A stretch of 64,000 nucleotides of DNA from Actinomadura geliboluensis (GCF_005889745.1 NZ_VCKZ01000003.1:1-64000), one strand, 5' to 3'. Counted from the stretch's first letter, positions 1 to 11,286 are shown. Program-made: numbers and translations. The notes: generated from the sequence alone by a model not told the origin.

Positions 1-1788
<1,788 letters not shown>

Positions 1789-1852
1789 TCGCGCGCGCCG
1801 GGCGCCACCGCTGTTCGCGCCGGGCGCGGCCCGGATCCGGGTCTGAGCATGC

Positions 1853-1894
1853 GTGGAACGCCCCCGTCCGGGTCACCGGGCGGGGGCGTTCCAC
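1853..1894 (+). terminator. Strong hairpin after rho
   Basis: A 14-bp perfect stem, GTGGAACGCCCCCG pairing with CGGGGGCGTTCCAC, encloses a short loop that can extend the stem further. It lies 65 bp after the rho stop. There is no long T-run after it, which is common for actinomycete terminators. Confidence 0.75.
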
Positions 1895-1921
1895 GTCCGT
1901 CCGCGACGCGGGCACGGCGGC

Positions 1922-1941
1922 GTGGTGGGGTTAGCCCCACC
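1922..1941. promoter_or_regulatory. Palindromic operator candidate upstream of the two-component system
   Basis: The sequence GGTGGGGTTAGCCCCACC (1924-1941) is a near-perfect palindrome: seven outer base pairs match, with only the pair next to the centre mismatched. The 20 bases 1922-1941 occur again without change at 22707-22726, upstream of the DUF4097 lipoprotein gene. Here it ends 86 bp before the kinase GTG start. A binding site for the response regulator encoded next door is the simplest inference. Confidence 0.6.
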
Positions 1942-2027
1942 CCCCATCCGCCGGTCCACGTCATGGTCGCGGCGGCCCCGCCCCGGCACGCTGGGATCGT
2001 AGGTTGGGAACGGGCACGGAGGACGAT

Positions 2028-3407
2028 GTGGGCGAGCTGAGCAGAGACCCCGGCGGCGGCGCCGTCGGATGGGCCGCGACACGGTGGGCCGCGGCGACGC
2101 GCGGCGGCGGGGACGCCCCGTCCGTCCTGAACGGCTCCTGGGCGCCGCTCGCGATGGCGCGGTCGTCGGTGACCTGGCGCTCCGCGCTCTACCTGGGCGT
2201 CAGCATGGCGTTCGGGCTCGCCTGGTTCGTCACGCTCGCCGTCGGGCTGGCGCTGTCCCTCGGACTGCTGATCATCTGGGTCGGGGTGCCGCTGCTGGCG
2301 CTGCTGATGGTCGCGTGGCGGTTCGGCGCGATGCTGGAGCGTCGGCTCGTCCGGGCGGCGTTCGGCGTCCGCGTCCCGGACCCGTACCGGCGGCCGCCCG
2401 AGAGCCGCAACCCGCTCGCCCGCCTCAAGGGCATGGCGGCGGACCCGTCCACCTGGAAGGACCTCCTCTACCTCGGCCTCCTGTTCCCGGTCACGCTGGT
2501 GGAGCTCGTCGTGTCCGCGGCGGTCTGGGGCGCGACGGCGACGACGCTGGGCCTGCCGCTGATCGTGGCGGTGGACGACGGCGCCGAGATCAACCTCGGG
2601 TTCGTCTCGTACTGGGCGGGCAACCCGCTGGAGGCCCTCCCGGTGATGGTCGTCGGGCTGGTGTTCCTCACGCTGGCGATGTACGTGACGCGGGCGCTCG
2701 CGATCGGCCACACGGTGTTCGCCGCGCTGCTGCTCGGCCCGAGCCCCGCGCAGGCCGAGAACGTGGAGCTGCGCAGGCGCACCGAGCACCTGCAGGCCAG
2801 CCGCGCCCGCGGGGTGGACGCCGCCGAGTTCGAGCGGCGCCGCATCGAGCGCGACCTGCACGACGGCGCGCAGCAGCGGCTGCTGGCCGTCGCGATGGAC
2901 ATCGGCCGCGCCCGCGCCAAGCTCGACGACGACCCGGAGGGCGCGCGGGCGCTGATCGAGCAGGCGCACGCCGGCACCAAGGAGGCCATCACCGAGCTGC
3001 GCGACCTGGCCCGCGGCATCTACCCGGCGATCCTCACCGACCGCGGCCTGGACCCGGCGCTGTCGGGCCTCGCGGGCCGCGCCCCGGTGCCCGTCCAGGT
3101 GAGCGTCGACCTGCCGGAGCGCCCGCCGGCGGCGGTCGAGAGCATCGCCTACTTCATCGTCGCCGAGTCGCTGGCGAACGTCGCGAAGTACGCCCGCGCG
3201 ACGCAGGTGTCGGTCCGGGTCGCCCGCGAGGACCGCTGGGTGGTCGTCGAGGTGATCGACAACGGGGTGGGCGGCGCGACCGCCCGGCGCGGCGGCGGCC
3301 TCGCCGGGCTCGCGGACCGGGCCGCGACGATCGACGGGATGCTCATCGTGGACAGCCCGCCCGGCGGCCCCACGATCATCCGCGCGGACCTCCCCTGCAC
3401 CTGGTGA
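2028..3407 (+). CDS. Two-component sensor histidine kinase (NarL/LiaS-type)
   Basis: Membrane sensor kinase that would phosphorylate the adjacent response regulator. GTG at 2028 is chosen because GGAGG sits 5 bases before it (2018-2022); TTG at 2004 is in frame but has no such site. The 459-residue protein has an N-terminal putative-sensor region with four hydrophobic segments (about residues 50-225), then a HisKA_3 dimerisation domain with [13 protein letters not shown], phospho-acceptor His278, and an HATPase domain with the N-box (SLANVAKYA) and the G-box DNGVGG. A palindromic element lies about 90 bp upstream. The ligand cannot be read from the sequence. Confidence 0.9.
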   Translation: MGELSRDPGGGAVGWAATRWAAATRGGGDAPSVLNGSWAPLAMARSSVTWRSALYLGVSMAFGLAWFVTLAVGLALSLGLLIIWVGVPLLALLMVAWRFGAMLERRLVRAAFGVRVPDPYRRPPESRNPLARLKGMAADPSTWKDLLYLGLLFPVTLVELVVSAAVWGATATTLGLPLIVAVDDGAEINLGFVSYWAGNPLEALPVMVVGLVFLTLAMYVTRALAIGHTVFAALLLGPSPAQAENVELRRRTEHLQASRARGVDAAEFERRRIERDLHDGAQQRLLAVAMDIGRARAKLDDDPEGARALIEQAHAGTKEAITELRDLARGIYPAILTDRGLDPALSGLAGRAPVPVQVSVDLPERPPAAVESIAYFIVAESLANVAKYARATQVSVRVAREDRWVVVEVIDNGVGGATARRGGGLAGLADRAATIDGMLIVDSPPGGPTIIRADLPCTW

Positions 3408-3484
3408 CGGCCGCCCCGGCGACCGCCGGCTCCTGGCTCGGCCCGCGCATCGGCGGGCCGGGCCGCGGGCACGATAATGGGGCG

Positions 3485-4138
3485 ATGCGGGTAGTGATCG
3501 CCGAGGACTCGGTGCTGTTGCGGGAAGGGCTCGTCCGGCTGCTCGGCGACGCCGGGATCGAGACGGCGGCGACCGTCGGGGACGGGCCGGGCCTGCTCGG
3601 CATCGTCGAGGAGCACGCCCCCGATCTCGCCATCGTGGACGTCCGGATGCCGCCGTCGTTCACCGACGAGGGGCTGCGCGCGGCGCTCGCCGTGCGGGAG
3701 CGGCGGCCGGGCACGCCGATCCTCGTCCTGTCGCAGTACGTGGAGGAGCGGTACGCGACGGACCTGATCGGCGGCGGCGCCGAGGGCGTCGGCTACCTGC
3801 TGAAGGAGCGGGTCGCGGACGTCGCCGAGTTCATCGACGCGGTGCGCCGCATCGCGGCCGGCGGGACGGTGATCGACCCGGAGGTGATCGGCCAGCTGCT
3901 CGGCCGGCGCCGCAACGACGACCCGCTGGAGTCGCTGACGCCGCGCGAGCGGGAGGTGCTCGGGCTGATGGCGCAGGGGCGCTCCAACGGGGCGATCGCC
4001 GCCGACCTCGTCGTCACCGAGGGCGCCGTGGAGAAGCACATCTCGAACATCTTCATGAAGCTGGGCCTGCAGCCCGCGCAGGGCGGCCACCGCAGGGTGA
4101 TGGCGGTCCTGGCCTATCTGGGACGCGCCGCTGGGTGA
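3485..4138 (+). CDS. LuxR/NarL-family response regulator
   Basis: Cytoplasmic DNA-binding partner of the upstream kinase; 217 residues. The receiver domain starts [16 protein letters not shown] with the acidic pair E6/D7, phospho-acceptor Asp52 in AIVDVRMPP and the conserved Lys in LLKERV. The C-terminal LuxR helix-turn-helix is [20 protein letters not shown] through [12 protein letters not shown]. The ATG at 3485 begins exactly at the canonical receiver sequence. The gap to the kinase is 77 bp, so the two genes are probably cotranscribed. Targets are unknown, but the shared palindrome upstream of this pair and of the DUF4097 gene is a candidate site. Confidence 0.93.
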   Translation: MRVVIAEDSVLLREGLVRLLGDAGIETAATVGDGPGLLGIVEEHAPDLAIVDVRMPPSFTDEGLRAALAVRERRPGTPILVLSQYVEERYATDLIGGGAEGVGYLLKERVADVAEFIDAVRRIAAGGTVIDPEVIGQLLGRRRNDDPLESLTPREREVLGLMAQGRSNGAIAADLVVTEGAVEKHISNIFMKLGLQPAQGGHRRVMAVLAYLGRAAG

Positions 4139-4357
4139 CCCGGGCCGTGCCGCCGGGGTGACGGGACGGCGCCGCGGGGTGACCGGGCGGCGTTGCCCGT
4201 CCAAGATCGGGAATGCCCGGTGACCTCGCCACGTTCGGTTATCTGGCACACTTGAGGTGCAACCGCTGCGGTACCGGTTCACGCCCCTCACATCTCCCAT
4301 GGCCCGGCCATGCGAGCATGACGGGCGCCCGGCGACCGCCCGAGGCGAGGAGAACCG

Positions 4358-4576
4358 ATGAAGCCCGACATCCACCCGAACTACGTCGTCACGACCGTGA
4401 CGTGTACGTGCGGCAACACCTTCGAGACCCGCAGCACCGCCGAGAACGGCGTGATCCACGCGGACGTCTGCTCGAACTGCCACCCGTTCTACACGGGCAA
4501 GCAGAAGATCCTCGACACCGGTGGCCGGGTGGCGCGCTTCGAGCAGCGCTTCGGCAAGAAGAAGGCCGGCAAGTAG
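4358..4576 (+). CDS. rpmE: 50S ribosomal protein L31, zinc-binding form
   Basis: Small ribosomal protein of the large subunit, 72 residues, standard length. It keeps the zinc ligands C16-x-C18 and C37-x-x-C40, so it is the zinc-containing (C+) paralogue rather than the zinc-free one made under zinc limitation. The C-terminus is basic (RFGKKKAGK). GGAGAA precedes the ATG. The 219 bp before it contain three GGGTGAC copies (4134-4180) and presumably the promoter; I could not define one. A terminator hairpin follows. Confidence 0.97.
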   Translation: MKPDIHPNYVVTTVTCTCGNTFETRSTAENGVIHADVCSNCHPFYTGKQKILDTGGRVARFEQRFGKKKAGK

Positions 4577-4603
4577 GGCGAGCGCCGCACACATACCAGG
4601 AAC

Positions 4604-4636
4604 GGCCCGGGGACACTCGCGGTCCCCGGGCCTTTC
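4604..4636 (+). terminator. Rho-independent terminator after rpmE
   Basis: An 11-bp perfect stem, GGCCCGGGGAC with GTCCCCGGGCC, has a 7-base loop and is followed by TTTCG. It separates rpmE from prfA. Confidence 0.8.
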
Positions 4637-4720
4637 GAAGTCGGCAACCGGGGACGGCCGCCGTCTCCGGGCCGGGTCGGCCGCGGCGGCCGGGCCGGCC
4701 GGAACGGGTCAGGACACAGC

Positions 4721-5785
4721 GTGAATCTCGACGATCTGATCAGCGAATACGCGGGCATCGAGGAACGGCTCGCCGACCCGTCCGTCCATGCCGACCAGGC
4801 GCTGGCGCGCAAGCTCGGCAAGCGGTACGCGGAGCTGCGGCCGATCGTCGAGACCCGGCGCGAGCTGGCGGCCACGCAGGACGACCTGGCCACCGCCCGC
4901 GAACTCGCCGGTGAGGACCCGGCGTTCGCCGCCGAGGCCGACGACCTCGACAAGCGCCGCGAAGACCTGGAGGAGCGGCTGCGCAGGCTGCTCGTCCCGC
5001 GCGACCCGAGCGACTCCAAGGACGTCATCCTGCAGGTGAAGGCCGGGGAGGGCGGCGAGGAGTCCGCGCTGTTCGCCGGCGACCTGCTGCGCATGTACCT
5101 GCGGTACGCCGAGCGCATCGGCTGGAAGACCGAGATCATCGACTCGCACCCGTCCGACCTCGGCGGCTACAAGGACGTCACCGTCGCGGTGAAGGCCAAG
5201 GGCAACGCCGAAGAGGGCGTCTGGACGCGGCTGAAGTACGAGGGCGGTGTGCACCGCGTGCAGCGGGTGCCCGCGACCGAGTCGCAGGGCCGCATCCACA
5301 CCAGCGCGGTCGGCGTCCTGGTGACCCCCGAGGCCGAGGACGTCGACGTCCAGATCGACCCGAACGACCTGCGCATCGACGTGTACCGGTCGTCCGGTCC
5401 GGGCGGGCAGAGCGTCAACACGACCGACTCCGCCGTCCGCATCACGCACCTGCCGACCGGCGTCGTCGTCTCCTGCCAGAACGAGAAGAGCCAGCTCCAG
5501 AACAAGGAGCAGGCGCTGCGCATCCTGCGGTCGCGGCTGCTGGCGATGGCGCAGGAGGAGGCCGACGCCGCGGCGGCGGCCGAGCGCAAGAGCCAGGTCC
5601 GCACCGTCGACCGCTCCGAGCGGGTGCGCACCTACAACTACCCCGAGAACCGGATCTCCGACCACCGCGTCGGCTACAAGGCCTACAACCTCGACCAGGT
5701 GCTGGACGGGGACCTCCACAACGTCACGCAGGCGCTGGTCGACGCCGACATGGAACGCCGGCTGGCCGAAGCCCAGAAATCATGA
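4721..5785 (+). CDS. prfA: Peptide chain release factor 1
   Basis: Recognises UAA/UAG stop codons and triggers peptidyl-tRNA hydrolysis. 354 residues, family length. The stop-codon reading tripeptide P184-A185-T186 in VPATESQGR marks it as RF1, not RF2 (which has SPF). The catalytic motif G228-G229-Q230 lies in [10 protein letters not shown]; its Gln is the residue methylated by PrmC, encoded next. GTG at 4721 is preceded by AGGAC. Neighbours prmC and tsaC are the usual actinobacterial companions. Confidence 0.97.
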   Translation: MNLDDLISEYAGIEERLADPSVHADQALARKLGKRYAELRPIVETRRELAATQDDLATARELAGEDPAFAAEADDLDKRREDLEERLRRLLVPRDPSDSKDVILQVKAGEGGEESALFAGDLLRMYLRYAERIGWKTEIIDSHPSDLGGYKDVTVAVKAKGNAEEGVWTRLKYEGGVHRVQRVPATESQGRIHTSAVGVLVTPEAEDVDVQIDPNDLRIDVYRSSGPGGQSVNTTDSAVRITHLPTGVVVSCQNEKSQLQNKEQALRILRSRLLAMAQEEADAAAAAERKSQVRTVDRSERVRTYNYPENRISDHRVGYKAYNLDQVLDGDLHNVTQALVDADMERRLAEAQKS

Positions 5786-5804
5786 GCGCGGCGAACCGGG
5801 GGGT

Positions 5805-5858
5805 GCGGGGGGTCGTCCCCCCTCGGAGAACACGGGCGCGGGGGGTCGTCCCCCCTCG
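5805..5858. repeat. Two identical 21-bp hairpin repeats between prfA and prmC
   Basis: The same 21 bases occur at 5805-5825 and 5838-5858, 33 bp apart. Each copy holds a perfect inverted repeat GGGGGG-TCGT-CCCCCC (6-bp stem, 4-base loop). They fill most of the 85-bp gap between the prfA stop and the prmC start. There is no T-run, so they look more like RNA-stability or attenuation hairpins, or a small dispersed repeat, than a terminator. Confidence 0.7.
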
Positions 5859-5870
5859 AAAGACGGAGTC

Positions 5871-6731
5871 ATGAACCTGCTGCTCGACGAGATCGCCAGG
5901 GCCACCGCCCGCCTCGCCGACGCGGGCGCGGCCTCGCCCCGCGCCGACGCCGAGGAGCTCGCGGCGGCCGTGCACCAGGTGCGGCGCTCGGAGCTGCACG
6001 GCGTCCCCGACAGCGCGTTCGACGCCCGCTTCTGGGAGTTCGTCGCGCGCCGCGAGGCCGGGGAGCCGCTGCAGCACATCACCGGCCGCGCCTACTTCCG
6101 CTACCTGGAGCTGAAGGTCGGGCCGGGGGTGTTCGTCCCGCGCCCGGAGACCGAGGTGATGGTCGGCTGGGCGCTGGAGACGCTCCGCGACATGGACGTC
6201 CGCGACCCCCTCGTCGTCGACCTCGGCACCGGCTCGGCCGCGATCGCGCTGTCGATCGCGCTGGAGGCGCCTCGCGCGCGCGTGCACGCGGTGGAGAAGG
6301 ACCCGACCGCGTTCGTGCACGCCACCCGCAACATCGAGGAGCTGGACGAGCGGGGCCGCGTCCGGCTCCACCTGGACGACTTCGCCACGGCGCTGCCCGA
6401 GCTGGACGGCACCGTCGACCTGGTCGTCAGCAACCCCCCGTACATCCCGATGAGCGAGTGGGAGTACGTCCCGCCGGACGTCCGCGACCACGACCCGGCG
6501 GACGCGCTGTGGGGCGGCGGCGACGACGGCCTGGACGCGATCCGGGTGGTCGAGCGCACCGCCCGGCGGCTGCTGCGGCCCGGCGGCTACGTCGCGGTCG
6601 AGCACAGCGACCTGCAGGGCAACGCGGTCTACTGGGTGTTCGCCGAGGAGAACGGCTGGCGGGACGTCCGCAACCGCCGCGACCTCACCAACCGGGACCG
6701 CTTCGTCACCGCCCGCCTCGCGACCGACTAG
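5871..6731 (+). CDS. prmC: Release factor glutamine N5-methyltransferase
   Basis: SAM-dependent enzyme that methylates the GGQ glutamine of RF1/RF2. 286 residues. It has an N-terminal helical substrate-binding region, then the Rossmann fold with motif I LVVDLGTGSAAIALS and the substrate-binding signature N188-P-P-Y191 in VVSNPPYIP. The ATG at 5871 is preceded by GGAG. It follows prfA, the gene for its substrate. Confidence 0.96.
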   Translation: MNLLLDEIARATARLADAGAASPRADAEELAAAVHQVRRSELHGVPDSAFDARFWEFVARREAGEPLQHITGRAYFRYLELKVGPGVFVPRPETEVMVGWALETLRDMDVRDPLVVDLGTGSAAIALSIALEAPRARVHAVEKDPTAFVHATRNIEELDERGRVRLHLDDFATALPELDGTVDLVVSNPPYIPMSEWEYVPPDVRDHDPADALWGGGDDGLDAIRVVERTARRLLRPGGYVAVEHSDLQGNAVYWVFAEENGWRDVRNRRDLTNRDRFVTARLATD

Positions 6732-6815
6732 GCCGCGGCTCGCGGGCGTGAGCCCCCGCTATCCTGGGCGGTGCCAATCCGATGAGCGCCGCGCGAGATG
6801 GGAAGACGGGCGATC

Positions 6816-7676
6816 GTGAGCCGACGTTATGACTGCTCAGAGCCGATGGAGCGCACGCGCGGGATCGCCGAGGCCGTGTCGGCCGTCCGGCGCGGCGAGC
6901 TGATCGTCCTGCCGACCGACACCGTGTACGGGGTGGGCGCGGACGCGTTCGTGGCGCCCGCGGTGACCAAGCTGCTGGAGGCGAAGGGCCGCGGCCGGGA
7001 GATGCCCCCGCCCGTCCTGGTCGGCTCGGTGCGGGCCGCGACCGCCCTGGTGGACGACCTCGGCGTCTACGGGCAGGACCTCATCGACGAGTTCTGGCCG
7101 GGCGCGCTGACGCTGGTGTGCCGCGCGAACCCGAACCTCATGTGGGACCTCGGCGAGACCAAGGGCACCGTCGCCGTCCGGATGCCGATGCACGAGCTGG
7201 CGGTGGAGCTGCTGAAGGAGACCGGCCCGCTGGCCGTCAGCAGCGCGAACCTGAGCGGCCAGCCCGCGGCCCGCAACATCGACGAGGCCGAGAAGATGCT
7301 CGGCGACTCCATCTCGGTCTACCTGGACGGCGGCGTGTCGGGGCATGCCGACCCGTCCACGATCCTCGACCTGACCGGCCCCGTCCCGCGCCTGCTGCGC
7401 GCCGGCGCCGTGCCCGTCGACAAGATTCGCGCCGTGGTCGGCGTCCTCCTCACCGACGACGACGAGCCCGAGCAGGACGGGGCGGACGAGTCCGTAACGG
7501 CCGCCTCCGAGCCCGAGCAGGCCAAGCTCTCCCTCACCAAGGAGAAGGCCCCCGAGGCGCATGACGAGCCCGCTGAGGCCCCTGCGGACACCGCTGAGGC
7601 CCCCGCCGCCCAGGCCGAGCCCGCCGCCAAGCCGCCCCTGACGAAGAACGACCCGGACACCGCCAAGAACGACTGA
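6816..7676 (+). CDS. tsaC: L-threonylcarbamoyladenylate synthase (Sua5/YciO/YrdC)
   Basis: Makes threonylcarbamoyl-AMP from Thr, bicarbonate and ATP for the t6A37 modification of ANN-decoding tRNAs. GTG at 6816 is preferred over ATG at 6798 because GGAAG lies about 10 bases upstream and because the protein then begins close to the conserved DC(S/A)EP...RTRGI segment. The YrdC fold is complete: LPTDTVYGVGADAF, KGRGREMPP, FWPGALTLV, VAVRMP and the SSANLSGQPA loop. After about residue 210 there is a disordered tail of roughly 75 residues rich in Glu, Asp, Ala and Pro that the enzyme core does not need. Confidence 0.94.
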   Translation: MSRRYDCSEPMERTRGIAEAVSAVRRGELIVLPTDTVYGVGADAFVAPAVTKLLEAKGRGREMPPPVLVGSVRAATALVDDLGVYGQDLIDEFWPGALTLVCRANPNLMWDLGETKGTVAVRMPMHELAVELLKETGPLAVSSANLSGQPAARNIDEAEKMLGDSISVYLDGGVSGHADPSTILDLTGPVPRLLRAGAVPVDKIRAVVGVLLTDDDEPEQDGADESVTAASEPEQAKLSLTKEKAPEAHDEPAEAPADTAEAPAAQAEPAAKPPLTKNDPDTAKND

Positions 7677-8177
7677 CCTCGGACGGCCGACCCCCGGCCC
7701 TGCCGTGCGCCTCTTCGCAAGCTCCGTGGCCGAAAACGGCCGCCCTACTGGTCACCGGGCACGCCTGTGCCAGGCGTCCAGCGGACGAGCGTGGACGCAA
7801 GGAGCGATGTGACACGCAGAGCACCGGGGGACGGAGAGCCGTCCTAACGGGCTCTGGGGCACGGTTTGAAGAAGCCTCCGAAGGCGGTCTGAAAGAAGTC
7901 CGGGAGTTGCGCGCGCTTTGCGTTGAGGCGCGAAGAGAACAACGATTCCCCGGCTTGATCCACGCCCCGCGACGGGCTAATGAAACTAGTGGAGATATCC
8001 GCCGCCGCTAGGCGAACGCTGCGCTCGCTGCGTCGGCCGGTGGCCCGCTTCACCAGCCAGGACGCGCTGACGGGCACCGCGTCCGGCCGATTCTTGATCG
8101 TCGGCTGCGGCCCGTCCGACCCGGGACGGCGCGCAGCCCCGTGAATCCGCGCTTTGCAAAGTCCCGGGAAAGCGCAA
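7677..8177. other. Gene-poor region of about 500 bp
   Basis: No convincing gene. Codon use loses the strong G/C third-position bias, and several short frames exist on both strands. The best is ATG 7980-8144 (+, 54 residues), which lacks a ribosome binding site. A small stem AGAGCC...GGGCTCT occurs around 7838-7858. It sits where many actinobacteria have other core genes between tsaC and wecA, so it may be a scar of gene loss. Confidence 0.5.
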
Positions 8178-8203
8178 AGGCCCCGCCGGGCCGGGCGGGG
8201 CCT
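8178..8203 (-). terminator. Terminator of the secreted 143-residue protein gene
   Basis: A 10-bp perfect stem, AGGCCCCGCC with GGCGGGGCCT, has a 6-base loop. Read on the minus strand it is followed by a T-rich tail (TTGCGCTTTC), as expected for a terminator of the gene ending at 8228. Confidence 0.8.
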
Positions 8204-8227
8204 GTGTCGTCAGGCCGAGTCAACGGC

Positions 8228-8659
8228 TCAGAAGAGCTTCTTGCCCTTGCCGTAGTAGTACTTGCCGGTCTTCTTGTTCCGGCCGCACTCCTGCACCCAC
8301 AGGTGGCTGCTGTAGCTGGAGCTGACGCTGATCTTGACGGTCGCCTTGCCGTCGTAGTTGTACTTCGCGCCGCTGGACGTCACGCCGATGATCTTGAAGC
8401 GCGACCAGTACTTCTTGTTGCCCTCGGTGAACAGGAACCGCACGCAGGCGGTCCAGCCGTTCTTCTTGGTGTCGCGGAGGTAGCCCTTGACGTAGGTCTT
8501 GCCGCCGCTCCGGGTGTAGGTGCCCCAGGCGTCGATGTTGCTGTAGGAGTTGATTGGCTTCCAGCTCGTGGCGGCGGCCGCCTCGGCGGGGGCGCCCACG
8601 GCGGCCATGCCGGCCATCAGGGTGCCGGCGGTCAGGGCTACTGCAGCGATGCGCCGCAT
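8228..8659 (-). CDS. Small secreted protein of unknown function
   Basis: 143 residues. Residues 1-31 form a clear Sec signal peptide (MRRIAAVALTAG, hydrophobic core, AEAAAA cleavage region). The mature part is basic, rich in Tyr, Ser, Lys and Gly, with two Cys (in TACVRF and QECGRN) that could form one disulfide; the pattern suggests a small beta-rich extracellular protein. GGAGGGACCT precedes the ATG and a good terminator follows, so it is a single-gene unit. It lies divergent from the DUF2207 gene. I do not recognise a family. Confidence 0.8.
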   Translation of the reverse strand: MRRIAAVALTAGTLMAGMAAVGAPAEAAAATSWKPINSYSNIDAWGTYTRSGGKTYVKGYLRDTKKNGWTACVRFLFTEGNKKYWSRFKIIGVTSSGAKYNYDGKATVKISVSSSYSSHLWVQECGRNKKTGKYYYGKGKKLF

Positions 8660-8777
8660 AGGTCCCTCCAGGCTCAGTTCGGGGGGTTAGCGAGCGATAA
8701 CTTAGCAGTGACCGGACGCTCCCCTCCCGGTACGCCCTCGCCGATGCACCGACACGATCATGACCGCCCGTGGAACC

Positions 8778-9779
8778 ATGCCTGACGTGCGTGGCCGTGT
8801 CCGGGGGCGCGTGATCTTCGCGGGGCTCCTGCTGCCGATCATCGTGCTGATGCTGCCCGCTCCCGCCGGCGCCGCGCGGGGGGCCGCCGCCGGGGAGCGC
8901 ATCCCGACCTACGACGTGGTGCTGCGGATCGGCGCCGACGGCGTCCTGTACGTCCGGGAGACGATCACCTACGACTTCGACCGGAGCGAGCACGGGATCG
9001 TCCGGCATGTGCCGTTCCGCCGCGGCGACCGGGTCTTCGACGTGCGGAACGTGCGCATGAGCTCCTCGACCGGCGCGCCGTCCCGCGTCCGGATGACGCG
9101 GTTCCTGCGGGACGTGCGGATCAGCGTCGGGGACCGCAACCGCGAGGTCCGCGGGCGCCAGGCGTACGTGCTGGAGTACGAGGTCCGGTGGGCGTTCACC
9201 CCGCGCCCCGGCCACGACGAGCTGGAGTGGGACGCGATCGGGACGGACTGGGACGTCCCGATCGGGAACGCGGCGGTGCGCGTCGAGGCGCCGGTGCCGC
9301 TGCGGCGCGTGGGCTGCCGGGCGGGCGCGCCGGGCGCGTCGACCCGCTGCCTGCGCGACCGCGACGGGCCGTACGCCGTCGACTTCATCCAGAACGGGCT
9401 CGCCCCGCACGAGGGCATGCTGATCCGGGTCCGGCTGCCCAAGCACGCGATCGCCGTGCCGCCGCCGCGCAGCGTCCCGCCGCGCTGGGTCGGCGGCTGG
9501 CCCGGCACCGCCGTGCTCGCCCTGGCCCTCGGGGCGGTGGCGCTGCTCCCGCGCTTCCCGGCGCCGCGCCGGCGGGCCGGCGCGGCGCTGGTCGCGGCCG
9601 GGCTGCTGGCCGTCGCCGCCGACGCGGGGGAGGAGGTCGCGGGCCGCGGGTTGTGGGCGTTCTCGCTGGGGAACACCTGCCTCGGCGGGCTCGCGCTGAT
9701 GATCATCGGAACCGGGATACTCTGCGCGCACCGCCTCCGCCCGATCCGGGGGGTGCGGGAGGCCGTTCGCCCGCGCTGA
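8778..9779 (+). CDS. DUF2207-domain membrane protein
   Basis: About 333 residues. N-terminal signal sequence or anchor (VIFAGLLLPIIVLMLPAPAGA), then an extracytoplasmic DUF2207 beta domain with the family opening (TYDVVLRIGADGVLYVRETITYDF...GIVRHVPFR). Near the C-terminus there are three hydrophobic helices (about residues 235-320). DUF2207 proteins usually have a long cytoplasmic tail after the membrane part; here it is almost absent. The start is uncertain: ATG 8760, ATG 8778 and GTG 8787 are all in frame and none has a strong binding site. Function is unknown. Confidence 0.78.
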   Translation: MPDVRGRVRGRVIFAGLLLPIIVLMLPAPAGAARGAAAGERIPTYDVVLRIGADGVLYVRETITYDFDRSEHGIVRHVPFRRGDRVFDVRNVRMSSSTGAPSRVRMTRFLRDVRISVGDRNREVRGRQAYVLEYEVRWAFTPRPGHDELEWDAIGTDWDVPIGNAAVRVEAPVPLRRVGCRAGAPGASTRCLRDRDGPYAVDFIQNGLAPHEGMLIRVRLPKHAIAVPPPRSVPPRWVGGWPGTAVLALALGAVALLPRFPAPRRRAGAALVAAGLLAVAADAGEEVAGRGLWAFSLGNTCLGGLALMIIGTGILCAHRLRPIRGVREAVRPR

Positions 9780-10001
9780 CCCGCGCGGGCCGATCGGCAG
9801 CGGACGGCGGCCGGGTGGGTCTACAGTTGGTCGGTCGCGGCGCGAACACATCCGCCGGATCGTTCGTCTAACGGAGACGACGGGCCGTACGGGCCATGTG
9901 GACGCGCCCATGCGGACGGTTCATGTGGACGGGTCACGTGGATGGGGCGCGCCGGACGGGGTACCACGGCGGCGGCGATCGGTGAAGGGGGGCGCAGGCG
10001 A

Positions 10002-11159
10002 GTGCGGGAATACCTGCTCACGATCCTTGTCGCCGCCCTCGTCGCCTACCTGCTGACCCCGTCGGTGCGCAGGTTCGCCGTCTGGTTCGGGGCGCAGGCC
10101 GTCCCCCGCGACCGCGACGTGCACGTGATCCCGACGCCCCGGCTCGGCGGCCTGGCGATGTTCGGCGGCATGGTGTCGGCGCTGGTGGTGGCGACCGGGC
10201 TGCCGGAGATGCGCAAGGTCCTCTCGGACGGCGACATCAGCGTGGCGAAGGCGCTGCTGCTGTCGGGCGGGCTGATCGTGCTGATCGGCATCGCGGACGA
10301 CCGGTGGGAGGTGGACGCGCTCACCAAGTTCGCCGGGCAGGTCGCGGCCGCCGGGATCTTCATCATGCAGGGCATCCAGATCTACGTGATCCCGCTGCCG
10401 ACCGGCGAGTCGCTGTCGCTGCCGCCCGCCTACGGGGTGCCGCTGACCGTCTTCGTCGTGGTCGCCACGATCAACGCGGTGAACTTCATCGACGGCCTGG
10501 ACGGCCTCGCCGCGGGCGTCGTCGGGATCGCCGCGCTGGCCCTGTTCTCCTACGCCTACCTGCTGTCGAAGTCCAACGGGCTGACCACGCTGACCGGCGC
10601 GACGCTCATCGCCGCGGTCCTGTTCGGGATGTGCGCGGGGTTCCTGCCGCACAACTTCAGCCCCGCCAAGATCTTCATGGGCGACACCGGCTCGATGCTG
10701 ATCGGGCTGCTGCTCAGCGCGTCCACGATCATGCTGACCGGGCAGTTCGACCCGGCCGTCCTCGCCAACGGGCTGTTCCCGTTCTTCGTCCCGGTGCTGC
10801 TGATCCCGGCGGTGGCCGCGGTCCCGTTCATGGACATGCTGCTCGCGGTGCTGCGGCGCACCAGCCAGGGCCGGTCGCCGTTCTCCCCGGACAAGCAGCA
10901 CCTGCACCACCGGCTGCTGCAGCTCGGCCACTCCACCCGCCGGGCCGTGCTGATCATGTACTTCTGGGTCGGGCTGCTGGCCTCCGGGCTGGTCGGGCTG
11001 GCGCTGTTCGACGCCGCGTGGATCACCCTCGGGGTGACGCTGCTGGTCGCGGTCGCCGGCGTCGTGCTGATGCTCCGCAAGCCGGGCCGCAAGAAGCCGG
11101 TCGCGGACGACGGGGGCGCCGGCGACCAGCCGGTCCGCCGCCCGCCGATGCGGGTCTGA
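10002..11159 (+). CDS. wecA: Undecaprenyl-phosphate sugar-1-phosphate transferase (WecA/MraY family)
   Basis: Integral membrane enzyme that moves a sugar phosphate (GlcNAc-1-P in the family's best-known members) from a UDP-sugar to decaprenyl/undecaprenyl phosphate, the first step of cell-wall linkage unit or arabinogalactan-like polymer synthesis. 385 residues with about 11 hydrophobic helices. Family motifs are present: the early HVIPTPRLGGLAMF loop, NFIDGLDGLAAG, FMGDTGSM and the His-rich KQHLHHRLLQLG. GTG at 10002 is chosen; a purine-rich GAAGGGGGG lies upstream. Position just before the ATP synthase operon matches the usual actinobacterial order. Confidence 0.93.
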   Translation: MREYLLTILVAALVAYLLTPSVRRFAVWFGAQAVPRDRDVHVIPTPRLGGLAMFGGMVSALVVATGLPEMRKVLSDGDISVAKALLLSGGLIVLIGIADDRWEVDALTKFAGQVAAAGIFIMQGIQIYVIPLPTGESLSLPPAYGVPLTVFVVVATINAVNFIDGLDGLAAGVVGIAALALFSYAYLLSKSNGLTTLTGATLIAAVLFGMCAGFLPHNFSPAKIFMGDTGSMLIGLLLSASTIMLTGQFDPAVLANGLFPFFVPVLLIPAVAAVPFMDMLLAVLRRTSQGRSPFSPDKQHLHHRLLQLGHSTRRAVLIMYFWVGLLASGLVGLALFDAAWITLGVTLLVAVAGVVLMLRKPGRKKPVADDGGAGDQPVRRPPMRV

Positions 11160-11286
11160 TCCCGGTCACGCCCCGCTCCCGGCCGGACGCGGCCGCAAGC
11201 GGTACACAGGCCCCGGCACGTCGTTGCCCGATGCGGTAAAAGCAGGCCCTGAGCTGGGCTAAAGTCCAGGTGCGAGCGTGACCGGC

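Noticed and set aside
5805-5858. Rho-independent terminator after prfA
   Set aside because: The 6-bp stems lack a T-run and occur as an identical pair; a repeat element fits better.
7980-8144. Possible 54-residue gene
   Set aside because: No ribosome binding site, atypical codon use, no recognised pattern. Kept only as a note in the gene-poor region.
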